Shown here one piece after another: positions 54,272-62,036 of a DNA stretch of 64,000 bases. The notes beneath the pieces are model-generated. The model was given only the letters and a program-made list of their open reading frames with translations. It made no database searches and was not told where the DNA came from. The position numbers and the translations under genes are program-made. This DNA comes from Catenovulum sediminis (GTDB taxonomy: Bacteria; Pseudomonadota; Gammaproteobacteria; Enterobacterales; Alteromonadaceae), in the NCBI RefSeq assembly GCF_007289895.1, contig NZ_CP041660.1, forward strand, positions 4,030,001-4,094,000. The letters run 5' to 3'. The stretch's first letter is position 1; each line of letters opens with the position of its first letter.

Positions 54272-54696
54272 CATGGTAGAACGGCCCATTACTGAGCCGC
54301 CCCGATACAGATCCGGACGTGCTCTGATGTTAAAAATAGCACCGCATCCGGCTCTTCATTAATATCATTGCCCGTGTAAAACACAAAGCCCCCTAATACC
54401 AATTTACCGAGATCAGCCGTTTGCTGACCCGTAGTGGTTTAATTTGAAAATATCCTAGCATATCTTTAAACCCATGCCAGTTAAAACTCTGCGTTTGGGG
54501 GCGTCTATTTAACTTAGACTCACCTTGAAAAAAGTCAGCCATGACGACAAACCTATTTATTTCCTTATATAAGCAGAACTCAACACCGGGCTTGTGACGT
54601 GCAAGGATGCACTAATGCCGTGAACTGCAGGATGCAGAGAAACGGTCCAACAATAGGATTAAGTTGCGGCTGCGCGCAACATATCCTTATTTATTA
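54272..54696 (-). repeat. Group II intron deletion module A
   Basis: A ~425-base repeat, read on the minus strand: a stem-loop (AAATAAGGATAT...ATCCTTATT arms with inner GTTGCG/CGCAAC), ~150 bases of intron-like 5' sequence, a deleted reverse-transcriptase ORF, and a 3' part with a domain-V-like hairpin (GAGCCGGATGCGG...CGTCCGGATC) ending GTTCTACCATGA. In this copy the residual ORF is open (54542 to 54393): MADFFQGESKLNRRPQTQSF then NWHGFKDMLGYFQIKPLRVS, joining the RT start directly to its C-terminus. The same module occurs at 55944, 57531 and 58646. Confidence 0.85.
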
Positions 54697-55001
54697 TACG
54701 TCGAATACGCTAATTGTAAGTTATATGGAGACACATGTAAGGTGCTTTGGGTTTGCCTCATTTGCCAAAGGTCAAATGCATTCTGAAGCTTTAACCAATG
54801 ATCGGCAGAAGGCTTTCCAAAAGCAAGCTCCAACCTTACCGCCATCTCTGGAGTAATTGAGCCTTTTGCATTTAAAACTTTTGAAAGTGTCTTGCGACTT
54901 ACATCTAAATGTTTCGCTACATCTGTTATCGTGACTCCCATAGGCTCAATTACTAATTCTTTTAGAATTTCGCCTGGGTGTGCTGGATTATGCATAGACA
55001 T
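54687..55001 (-). CDS. higA: HigA-family antitoxin (gene cassette)
   Basis: A 104-residue antitoxin with a helix-turn-helix: [20 protein letters not shown], then [20 protein letters not shown]. It neutralises HigB and represses its own operon in known systems. The start overlaps the higB stop (TAATG), and the toxin-first order is typical of HigBA. The last codons (TYNK) and stop lie inside the stem-loop of module A, so the module arrived at, or replaced, the natural 3' end. Confidence 0.9.
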   Translation of the reverse strand: MSMHNPAHPGEILKELVIEPMGVTITDVAKHLDVSRKTLSKVLNAKGSITPEMAVRLELAFGKPSADHWLKLQNAFDLWQMRQTQSTLHVSPYNLQLAYSTYNK

Positions 55002-55279
55002 TAGTGATAATCCTCATAATTTACTATTTCAACATCCCGTCCGGTGAAACGGTAGGTGATTCGCCAATTACCGCTTACTCGAACAGACCATATTTCTTTT
55101 CTATCGCCTTTAAGTTTATGCATAAATAAGCCCGGTAAGTCCATATCGTCAGGAACTTCAGCCTGATCTAAATTAGCTAAAATCAAACGAATTTTCTTTT
55201 CATGCTTTTTTTGTATTCCGGCGGTTTTGCCAGTTGCGTAAAACTTTTCTAGGCCTTTATGAATGAAACTTTTAATCAT
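55001..55279 (-). CDS. higB: HigB-family toxin, RelE/ParE superfamily (gene cassette)
   Basis: A 92-residue mRNA-cleaving toxin of the HigB type: [39 protein letters not shown] and [20 protein letters not shown]. Conserved basic and aromatic residues of the ribosome-dependent RNase site are present, ending in DYH. Toxin-antitoxin pairs are common stabilising cassettes in large arrays. The gene is followed immediately by higA. Confidence 0.92.
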   Translation of the reverse strand: MIKSFIHKGLEKFYATGKTAGIQKKHEKKIRLILANLDQAEVPDDMDLPGLFMHKLKGDRKEIWSVRVSGNWRITYRFTGRDVEIVNYEDYH

Positions 55280-55479
55280 AAAGAAAGTGTAACCCTACAG
55301 GTGTCAAAAAGCCAGTAAATTGCTAAGACGTATAACGAGACTGTAGAATAACTCCTACAGCCAAATTGAATTAAAAAACGAGTTCCTGTAATTAACTCTA
55401 AGCGTTTTTAAAGCATTAGGTAATGCATTTGGAACCCATAACACAGGCTGTTTTTCTTAAAAATGAATAATTCTACAGC
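55280..55479. other. ORF-less stretch between cassettes
   Basis: About 200 bases between higB and the attC at 55480. It contains a GTATAAC/GTTATAC box at 55330-55336 and a short hairpin CTGTAG/CTACAG near 55341-55361. It may be a small cassette without a gene plus the higBA promoter region. No coding sequence is visible. Confidence 0.45.
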
Positions 55480-55559
55480 CTCAACGCCGCCAACACAGGC
55501 CGAGCGTAGCGAGGTCCTGCCCCAGCTTCGCTGGGGCGAAGTGCTTGGCATTGTTACAT
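55480..55559 (-). repeat. attC recombination site after the lipoprotein cassette
   Basis: Minus strand: ATGTAACAATGCC at the left, central palindromes CCCCAGCG/CGCTGGGG and GAGCGTAG-type repeats, then GTTGGCGGCGTTGAGG on the right. The TAA stop of the gene at 55554 lies in the left box. Length 80 bp and layout match an attC. Confidence 0.78.
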
Positions 55560-55922
55560 GCTTTCATGAACCAAATCCCAAACGAGCTCCATGATTACAG
55601 ATGAGGCGCTATCGGGATGCATATCTTGTTCTCCAGACATAGCTGCGCATGATTTCCTGATGGGTGAACCTTCACTCCATAACCCGTAACTATTCCTGAT
55701 TCCCATTCCCCAACCTAAATGAAACTGTATGAGATCTTCTTTTTCTGTTTCTTGTAGCGTATTGATGCTTTCTTGATCTAGGCTTTTATAGATATCCAAC
55801 GCTGCTTCTTTGCAAGTAAGTGGTGTCATTGTGTCAGTTTCGCTTTCCTTGCTACTTTCTGGAACGGAACTACAACTGGACAATACCAAACAAATAAATA
55901 CAGTTATAAGTAGTTTATACAT
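55554..55922 (-). CDS. Small lipoprotein (gene cassette), unknown function
   Basis: A 122-residue protein starting MYKLLITVFICLVLSSCSSV with a lipobox LSSC; it should be lipid-anchored. The mature part is acidic with two further cysteines (LTCKEAAL and RKSCAAMSG), which could form a disulfide, and an aromatic FHLGWGMGIRNSYGLW segment. No family is recognised. A longer frame reaches into intron module B (55961), but AAGGG seven bases before 55922 supports the later start. The gene ends in an attC. Confidence 0.72.
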   Translation of the reverse strand: MYKLLITVFICLVLSSCSSVPESSKESETDTMTPLTCKEAALDIYKSLDQESINTLQETEKEDLIQFHLGWGMGIRNSYGLWSEGSPIRKSCAAMSGEQDMHPDSASSVIMELVWDLVHESM

Positions 55923-55943
55923 CTCAATTCCCTTAGGCATGGT

Positions 55944-56365
55944 CATGATAGAACGACCCATTACTGAGCAGCCTCCATACAGATCCGGACGTGCCCTGAT
56001 TTTGAAAATAGCACCGCATCCGGCTCTTCATTAATATCATTGCCCGTGTAAAACACAAAGCCCCCTAATACCAATCTACCGCTATCAACCGTTTGCTGAC
56101 CCGTAGTGGTTTAATTTGAAAATACCCTAGCATATCTTTAAACCCATGCCAGTTAAAACTCTGCGTTTGGGGCGTCTATTTAACTTAGGCTCACCTTGAA
56201 AAAGTCAACCATAACGACAAACCTATTTATTTCCTTATATAAGCAGAACTCAACACCGGGCTTGTGACGTGCAAGGATGCGCTAATGCCGTGACTGCAGG
56301 ATGCAGAGAAACGGTCCAACAATAGGATTAAGTTGCGGCTTCGCGCAACATATCCTTATTTATTA
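55944..56365 (-). repeat. Group II intron deletion module B
   Basis: A second copy of the module, with the same deletion joint inside the reverse-transcriptase ORF as module A. The residual ORF is out of frame: one T is missing after ATGGTTGAC, and another base is missing in the G-run near 56170. The right end (ATCCTTATTTATTA) lies three bases before the stop codon of the HNH gene. Confidence 0.85.
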
Positions 56366-56368
56366 GCT

Positions 56369-57064
56369 TCACTTGCACCACTGCCTGTGATACTCGATAG
56401 CCGAAACATCCAAATTGTGACTTTCCTTTACAATAAGCTGCCTACCCAATTGGGGCACAGTTAGATCATTTTCTATATATACACCACCGATATCGAAAAG
56501 CTTATGGTGGTTTGGACACAAACATAAGATGTTTTCAATTGTATCTACACCATTATGAGGCTCACCTAAAGCTTTAATGTGAGCCGCTTCAGCATACCAA
56601 TAGTCACCAGCCTCCAATCGAATACCACACATTTGGCACTTGTACTCATACAATTCCTTAATTTTTAAAGGAAGCCCTTGATCTCTTATTATCTTGTTGG
56701 TTTCGTAACTTTTTCTTTTTGGTTTGGAATCTTGCAGTAAGTAGCTTTCTATCTCGGGGTCTATTGAATAGTTAAGCTCCCTCAATCTACGTACGGCAGT
56801 TCTTAACTCATCGGTAGTAAAAAGCACCCTCCACTCAGGCTTAATGACATTTGCCTCGAGTGAAAGATCTAATCGATTGTGGAGAACTAATCTAGTTAAC
56901 CCTTCGGATATTCTATTTGGGCCTACCAATAAATCCCTTGCTGTTTGCAGTGCTCCTCGCTCACTAACCATCGATCGAAATAATGGAGCCTTGTAACCAG
57001 TCTCTTCTCTAGAAATTCTATGTTGCTCTAGAATATGGGTTTCAAAATCTTGCTCGAGGCTCAT
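56369..57064 (-). CDS. HNH endonuclease (gene cassette)
   Basis: A 231-residue protein with a C-terminal HNH nuclease domain. Zinc-binding pairs are YKCQMCG and CLCPNH; the HNH core is AEAAHIKALGEPHNGVD followed by ENILCLCPNHHKLFD. The N-terminal ~110 residues (FETHILEQHRISREETGYKA and following) are helical and probably bind DNA or a partner. Such single nucleases are frequent in restriction/defence contexts, but a role is not proven. It is preceded by an attC and ends at module B. Confidence 0.87.
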   Translation of the reverse strand: MSLEQDFETHILEQHRISREETGYKAPLFRSMVSERGALQTARDLLVGPNRISEGLTRLVLHNRLDLSLEANVIKPEWRVLFTTDELRTAVRRLRELNYSIDPEIESYLLQDSKPKRKSYETNKIIRDQGLPLKIKELYEYKCQMCGIRLEAGDYWYAEAAHIKALGEPHNGVDTIENILCLCPNHHKLFDIGGVYIENDLTVPQLGRQLIVKESHNLDVSAIEYHRQWCK

Positions 57065-57073
57065 AATTTCTCC

Positions 57074-57146
57074 TTGAACGCCGCCATAAGCGGCCAGATA
57101 ATAGTTGGCTAAAATTGTGAGGAACGAACACAGCCAACTGTTATAT
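57074..57146 (-). repeat. attC recombination site upstream of the HNH cassette
   Basis: Minus strand: ATATAACAGTTGGCT at the left pairs with AGCCAACTATTA, followed by CGCTTATGGCGGCGTTCAAG. A second copy of the left-box motif, GACATATAACAG, lies 25 bases upstream, overlapping the stop codon at 57168. Length 73 bp. Confidence 0.72.
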
Positions 57147-57167
57147 GTCCGTTACTTCATGGCCCTG

Positions 57168-57521
57168 TTATATGTCGGCTTTAAATTTGGCTTTATTTTT
57201 AATCAAACCTAAAGCTGAACATAAAGCAATTATTACAGCTGCACCGTAAGACGCAATTATATAAGGTGTTCCTTGTTCTTGGATTATCCCAACGCCAATA
57301 TAAGGATCACTAAGAGTCTCATATGCAGCGTAAGCAAAAAACACCGTAAACGATATACCAAGAACTACAAATCCTTTACGCCATATTGTTAAAAAATAAA
57401 CAGGAACGCCAAATAGAAACCCTTGAAGCCACAACTCAGGAATTGTTGCCATTTTATCTGATACTTCAGCAACAGTACTAAAAGAGATAAACAGTATTGC
57501 AAATGTTAAGAGTTTATTCAT
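57168..57521 (-). CDS. Small membrane protein (gene cassette), unknown function
   Basis: A 117-residue protein with an N-terminal signal-like helix (MNKLLTFAILFISFSTVAEV) and three further hydrophobic segments (LWLQGFLFGVPVYFLTIW, VVLGISFTVFFAYAAY, IIASYGAAVIIALCSALGL). No family is recognised. The frame extends upstream into intron module C (to 57548), but the ATG at 57521 is the natural start, placed ten bases after the module end. The gene is followed by an attC. Confidence 0.7.
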   Translation of the reverse strand: MNKLLTFAILFISFSTVAEVSDKMATIPELWLQGFLFGVPVYFLTIWRKGFVVLGISFTVFFAYAAYETLSDPYIGVGIIQEQGTPYIIASYGAAVIIALCSALGLIKNKAKFKADI

Positions 57522-57530
57522 AGGCATAGT

Positions 57531-57955
57531 CATGGTAGAACGACCCATTACTGAACCGCCCCCATACAGATCCGGACGTACCCTGATGTTGAAAATAGCA
57601 CCGCATCCGGCTCTTCATTAATATCATTGCCCGTGTAATACACAAAGCCGCCAAATACCAATCTACTGTAATCAGCCGCTTGCTGACCCGTAGTGGTTTA
57701 ATTTGAAAATATCCTAGCATATCTTTAAACCCATGCCAGTTAAAACTCTGCGTTTGGGGGCTCCTATTTAACTTAGGCTCACCTTGAAAAAGTCAACCAT
57801 AACGACAAACCTATTTATTTCCTTATATAAGCAGAACTCAACACCGGGCTTGTGACGTGCAAGGATGCACTAATGCCGTGACTGCAGGATGCAGAGAAAT
57901 GGTCCAACAAATAAGGATTAAGTTGCGGCTGCGCGCAACATATCCTTATTTATTA
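57531..57955 (-). repeat. Group II intron deletion module C
   Basis: A third copy of the module with the same deletion joint. The RT remainder is frameshifted (five T instead of six after ATGGTTGAC). The C-terminal part (FKDMLGYFQIKPLRVSKRLI) and the domain-V-like hairpin are kept. It lies between the HEPN-motif gene and the small membrane gene at 57168. Confidence 0.85.
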
Positions 57956-57962
57956 TATTGCA

Positions 57963-58616
57963 TTAACTGAAATGCTTTAAGTACCTGTAATACAATTCTT
58001 TTTCACCACCTGAAAGAGATACATTTAAAGTGCCAGCTTCTAAGCATTCCAGAGCTTTCTGTGCGACCGACGAGGCGAGATCTATAATTTTATTTGGATT
58101 TATTAAAGTAGTCATCTCTGGTTTATAGTTCTCAATATTTCCATCCCAACTCACAGATGAATATTCAACTAAAGTTTGTATTTCTCTATCAAATCTAAAA
58201 TTAAAGCTGGGCTTGTTACTATGCTGTGCAATTGCCATTAAACTTGCGTTATGAAGAAATGAATTACGTAATGCATATACTGCTTTTGTATCCATGTGGC
58301 CTTCGGGGTAATCAGCAAAATAGTATAAGGCTTTTAAAATTGGACTAGACGCTGAATTAGAAAACTCATTCATATCTGTACGCGCGTAACAAAATCCGAT
58401 TTGTTCTATTGCTGCAAAAGCACCAACAACAGCTACGAAGTTTTTAGAATACTCCATATGTTTAGCGTGATTAATTTCTTGCAGAGTAATCGGTAAGATT
58501 GATTTCAGGTGGCCGTCTTTAAGTTGGTAAAAAGAAGCTCCGCCTAGATGTGCGTATGCTAACTCTAAAAGAGATAACTCTGTGAGGGTCTTATTTTTCC
58601 ATTCACTGATATCCAA
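57963..58616 (-). CDS. Cassette protein with a HEPN-like RNase motif
   Basis: A 217-residue, mostly helical soluble protein that I do not recognise as a named family. It contains ALRNSFLHNASL (about residues 116-127), an R-N-x3-H arrangement matching the R-x4-6-H active-site motif of HEPN ribonucleases found in toxins and antiviral systems. The motif alone is short, and a chance match is possible. No partner nucleotidyltransferase is adjacent. It lies between intron modules C and D. Confidence 0.55.
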   Translation of the reverse strand: MDISEWKNKTLTELSLLELAYAHLGGASFYQLKDGHLKSILPITLQEINHAKHMEYSKNFVAVVGAFAAIEQIGFCYARTDMNEFSNSASSPILKALYYFADYPEGHMDTKAVYALRNSFLHNASLMAIAQHSNKPSFNFRFDREIQTLVEYSSVSWDGNIENYKPEMTTLINPNKIIDLASSVAQKALECLEAGTLNVSLSGGEKELYYRYLKHFS

Positions 58617-58645
58617 TTAACACTCCATACTAGCTTTGCAATAGT

Positions 58646-59066
58646 CATGGTAGAACGACCCATTACTGAGCCGCCCCCATACAGATCCGGACGTGCCCTA
58701 ATGTTGAAAATAGCACCGCATCCGGCTCTTCATTAATATCATTGCCCGTGTAAAACACAAAGCCCCCTAATACCAATCTGCTGTAATCAGCCGCTTGCTG
58801 ACCCGTAGTGGTTTAATTTGAAAATATCCTAGCATATCTTTAAACCCATGCCAGTTAAAACTCTGCGTTTGGGGGCGTCTATTTAACTTAGGCTCACCTT
58901 GAAAAAGTCAACCATAACGACAAACCTATTTATTTCCTTATATAAGCAGAACTCAACACCGGGCTTGTGACGTGCAAGGATGCACTAATGCCGTGACTGC
59001 AGGATGCAGAGAAATGGTCCAACAAATAAGGATATACGGCTGCGCGCAACATATCCTTATTTATTA
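58646..59066 (-). repeat. Group II intron deletion module D
   Basis: A fourth copy with the same internal deletion and a frameshifted RT remainder. The stem-loop differs from A-C: the left inner arm is shortened (AAGGATATACGGCTGCGCGC on the plus strand), making the outer arms a perfect AATAAGGATAT/ATATCCTTATT inverted repeat. Its right end contains the stop codon of the gene at 59064. Confidence 0.85.
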
Positions 59067-59480
59067 GGTTTGCTGTAGCTTTATCTTTTTGAAGACGCTA
59101 AAATCAATTCCGACAATGCTCTCAGGCTTAGAGAGCAAATAATTTTGTTTTTTATCAGGGTCATATTTTACTATCTGGTCCGACTCAGTTCTTCTTCCCG
59201 TTAACCGAATGTTATTAATCCACTCATTAAAAGAATCATTATCCTTTAAAAATAAGTCGTAGTCTTTCTGTTTTAAGTGAACCCATGTGTAATATTGAAA
59301 GGCACTTTGCTCGCATAGGATGTGAGCGACTATGTAATTATTAGTCTCGTCAGCAGTTAACTTGAAATAATTGGCATCTACGTATTCCAAATCATAATTA
59401 AATGGAGATAAGTTGTATTTCCGTTTGCCAAATAATTTCTGGAAGATCGACTTCACGTAACTCAAACACATACTCTTCAT
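59064..59480 (-). CDS. Cassette protein of unknown function
   Basis: A 138-residue soluble protein, aromatic- and charge-rich (SPFNYDLEYVDANYFKL, FQYYTWVHLKQKDYDLFL). There is no signal peptide, membrane helix or recognised motif. It starts four bases after a well-formed cassette boundary box (GTTAGGT, 59485-59491 on the minus strand), which supports it as a real cassette gene. Its stop codon is formed by the stem-loop of module D. Confidence 0.6.
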   Translation of the reverse strand: MKSMCLSYVKSIFQKLFGKRKYNLSPFNYDLEYVDANYFKLTADETNNYIVAHILCEQSAFQYYTWVHLKQKDYDLFLKDNDSFNEWINNIRLTGRRTESDQIVKYDPDKKQNYLLSKPESIVGIDFSVFKKIKLQQT

Positions 59481-59515
59481 TGAAACCTAACGCTTAGATA
59501 ATGAGCAAAGATTGC

Positions 59516-60287
59516 CATGGCAGAACGACCCATTGCTGGGCCGCCCCCATACAGATCCGGACGTACCCTAATGTTGAAAACAGCACCGCATCCGGCTCTT
59601 CATTAATATCATTGCCCGTGTAATACACAAAGCCCCCTAATACCAATCTACTGTAATCAGCCGCTTGCTGACCCGTAGTGGTTTAATTTGAAAATATCCT
59701 AGCATATCTTTAAACCCATGCCAATTAAAACTCTGCCTTTGGGGGCGTCTATTTAACCATTTGTATAAGGTGTGCAGCACAAAGTTATATATCCTGCTGA
59801 TGCTTTTACTATTGTCTGGTAGACCAAAATGATTTTGAATGCCAACCAGTTTTCGTTTTAACATCGGCATGATTATATTCAGTCGCTTAGAGCGGTTTTG
59901 CTCTACCCATTGATAAAGTTCATTCAGCATAGTTTTATGCTTTTTCCGACTCGTGACCCGTTTTAATCTTGGCTCGCCTTGATGGTCTTTACCCCAGTAA
60001 CATTCAAATCCCAGAAAATTAATGCTTTTATCTGGATGACCGCTTGGATGAAAACGGCTGAATCTCTTGAGGTGCGTTTTGTCTTTTGCCAGTTCTAGAT
60101 TAAATTTTCTTAATCTATTGCCCAGTATCCGAGAAAACGTTTGTGCATCTTGTCGATATTGAAATGCGGTGACAAAGTCATCCGCATATCTTATAAACAT
60201 GGCTCTGCCCTTCATTCGCGGTTTTACTTTCTTTTCAAACCAGCGGTCTAGTGCGTAGTGCAGGTAGATATTTGCCAGTATTGGGGG
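59516..60287 (-). pseudogene. 3' part of a group II intron with truncated reverse transcriptase
   Basis: The reverse frame up to ~60287 and down to 59637 encodes the C-terminal half of a group II intron RT/maturase: PILANIYLHYALDRWFEKKV, the catalytic FIRYADDFVTAF, NFLGFECYWG and a maturase segment ending PLRVSKRLITVDWY. A domain-V-like hairpin lies at 59552-59598 and the intron ends near 59516. It is the same intron as modules A-D but retains the RT portion they lost. The N-terminal RT half is absent; at ~60287 the sequence switches to another intron on the opposite strand. Downstream, GCGTTAGGT (59485-59493) looks like the right half of the attC it entered. Confidence 0.85.
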
Positions 60288-60289
60288 AT

Positions 60290-60706
60290 CTCAATGACCC
60301 TACAAATTCATAAACTGACGCAATACTTACGCGGATGGGGATACTATTACCTAATAGCCAATGCTTATCAATTAACGGTGGATTTAGATCACTGGATCCG
60401 TCGTAGGATAAGAATGCGCTACTGGCGGCAATGGAGAAAACCTCGCACTAAAGTACGCAGTTTAATGAAACTGGGGGTTAGCGAGCCCCTCGCCATTGCA
60501 TGTGGTATCACCAGTAAAGGCCCTTGTAGAAGTTCGAAAACAAAAGGAATTAACATTGCGCTAGGCAATGACTATTTGGCTTCACAAGGTTTAGTGTCAC
60601 TGAGAGATATTTGGATTAATATTCATTACGGGAGATGAACCGCCCATTGCGGAGCCGCACGATGGGTGGTGTGGGGGCTGGAGATTAGAAACCTCCGGCT
60701 ACCCGA
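60290..60706 (+). pseudogene. 3' part of a second, different group II intron
   Basis: The plus frame to 60638 encodes a maturase C-terminus of another intron type: LTQYLRGWGYYYLIANAYQL, WIRRRIRMRYWRQWRKPRTK, and KLGVSEPLAIACGITSKGPC. It is followed by a domain-V-like hairpin (ACCGCCCAT/ATGGGTGGT, 60636-60670) and a 3' end CTACCCGAT near 60706. The catalytic RT domain is missing. It faces the minus-strand intron head-to-head. Its 3' end lies in the last codons of the membrane-protein gene at 60699, so it inserted antisense to that gene. Confidence 0.8.
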
Positions 60707-61112
60707 TTATGAGCTTTTTGCGAACACGATTGCTGCCCAACCAAAAGAATAACGCGCCCGCGGCCCCGTACGCTACAAACAAACCACGAAAGTATAAGTT
60801 GGCAGTATCTATTAAAGCGTAAAGAAAACCCGCAGTGCCACCAATCGTGATTATTAATACCGGGTTGACCCAATCCAGCTTTCGTAGCACATAATAGATA
60901 GGCAAACCAATGATTGCACAGAAAACTGCCATATATAGAAAACTGAAAATTCCAAATAGCAGGTAAGATCCAATAAACGTACTAAATATAGCGCCGAAGC
61001 CGTTGTGACTAAATTCCTCAATAGCCGCCCAGATAGCTACCACCCCGCTCACCAACATCGGAGAAAGAAAGCTAAATAAATAACCCGATCGCATTTCGTT
61101 ACCATAGTTCAT
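60699..61112 (-). CDS. Four-helix membrane protein (gene cassette), 3' end altered by an intron
   Basis: A protein of 137 residues starting MNYGNEMRSGYLFSFLSPML with four predicted membrane helices. A longer frame starts at 61184, but those codons lie in the attC of the preceding cassette, so the ATG at 61112 is preferred. The final residues (IIG) and stop codon come from the antisense intron that ends at 60706, so the native C-terminus is probably lost. No family is recognised. Confidence 0.62.
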   Translation of the reverse strand: MNYGNEMRSGYLFSFLSPMLVSGVVAIWAAIEEFSHNGFGAIFSTFIGSYLLFGIFSFLYMAVFCAIIGLPIYYVLRKLDWVNPVLIITIGGTAGFLYALIDTANLYFRGLFVAYGAAGALFFWLGSNRVRKKLIIG

Positions 61113-61125
61113 GGTAGCTATAGCT

Positions 61126-61224
61126 CTAACGCCCCGCCTAACAAACGTAAAATGCTTGGCTAAATTAGGAACGAAGTGACGCAAGCCAAGCTTTTTACGT
61201 CCTTGGTTGAGGCGCTTGTTATAC
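61126..61224 (-). repeat. attC recombination site, best-preserved in the array
   Basis: Minus strand: GTATAACAAGCGCCTCAA on the left and GTTAGGCGGGGCGTTAG on the right, with inner arms ACGTAAAAAGCTTGGCT and AGCCAAGCATTTTACGT pairing almost perfectly around a TTCGTTCC-containing loop. Length 99 bp. The layout is that of a classical integron attC of the Vibrio-repeat type. Confidence 0.88.
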
Positions 61225-61235
61225 GTAACTTGCGC

Positions 61236-61967
61236 TTACTGAATTTCTTGTTGCCAGTTTACCTTTTGATAAACTGATTTTTGATTAAAGTTAGTGTTAC
61301 CAGTCGTAGGACCTACATAGTAATACATGCCACCAGAGAAACCTGCACCACCAACTGAAGTAAGTTGTTTTGGCAAAGCAGCTACCGCGTCTTTAGCATT
61401 TAAAAATACGTTATTTTCAGGATAGGCGTCTTGAAGAGTAGGCTCGGACAATAATTGTATGGACTGGTTAATAATGCGGCTTGAAATTGCTTTGTGAGTT
61501 TGACCTTTCGCCCAACCTAAAGATTTACCAGTAAAGATATTTAGTTCATCGCTATGACCAGCATAAAACACCTCATCTCGAATAATTTGACCATTTACTT
61601 CTAAACACCAATCAACAATAACAAAGCTTGCGTAACTTGCATTTGTAATTACTTGTGAATAGCGATGGATTTTAGCGTGTACTTTAGCTTTTTTAGATAC
61701 GTTTGAAGTATTTTTGTTAAGGGTATTCAAGATTGATTGTTGAATATTATTTTTGTCAGCTTCATCAAAGCTACCCCAATTAAAAGCCCCATATGATTCA
61801 TTGTCAGCTGTATTTTTATCAACGATGAGTGAAACTGAGTTTACGTTGGCGCTAAATGCAGGAGCGTTTGTTAATAAAGGGAATTCTGTTTTACTTGCTG
61901 TCCCAGTAACACCACAACCCACTAAGATTAGAGATAAAGATAAAAATATTAGATGTTTCACACGCAC
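61236..61967 (-). CDS. Lipoprotein (gene cassette), unknown function
   Basis: A 243-residue protein with a lipoprotein signal (LIFLSLSLILVGCGVTG). The mature part is soluble with an SLIVDKNTADNESYGAFNWG segment and a glycine-rich C-terminal part (VGGAGFSGGMYYYVGPTTG). I do not recognise the family. It is the first cassette of the array in the reading direction: an attC-like box precedes it (61979-62036) and a clear attC follows. AAGGAG precedes its start. Confidence 0.7.
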   Translation of the reverse strand: MRVKHLIFLSLSLILVGCGVTGTASKTEFPLLTNAPAFSANVNSVSLIVDKNTADNESYGAFNWGSFDEADKNNIQQSILNTLNKNTSNVSKKAKVHAKIHRYSQVITNASYASFVIVDWCLEVNGQIIRDEVFYAGHSDELNIFTGKSLGWAKGQTHKAISSRIINQSIQLLSEPTLQDAYPENNVFLNAKDAVAALPKQLTSVGGAGFSGGMYYYVGPTTGNTNFNQKSVYQKVNWQQEIQ

Positions 61968-61978
61968 TCCTTATTTAC

Positions 61979-62036
61979 GTATAACATTTTAGTATTCATG
62001 CACACGTAGTTTGTGTGAATGAATCATTTGTTGAAC
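61979..62036 (-). repeat. attC-like site at the end of the IS91 tail (right copy)
   Basis: The same hairpin as at 53147-53204, here on the minus strand. The R'' box GTTCAAC and inner arms are identical. The right box reads ATGTTATAC, closer to the boxes of other sites in the array than the left copy (GCGTTTTAT). It marks the upstream border of the first cassette. Confidence 0.55.

Noticed and set aside
57514-57720. Separate 68-residue protein spanning module C
   Set aside because: It is the RT C-terminal remnant read through the intron 3' end, not an independent gene.
53600-62000. CRISPR array from the spaced repeats
   Set aside because: Repeats are ~425 bases with coding cassettes between them, and no cas genes or short regular spacers are present.
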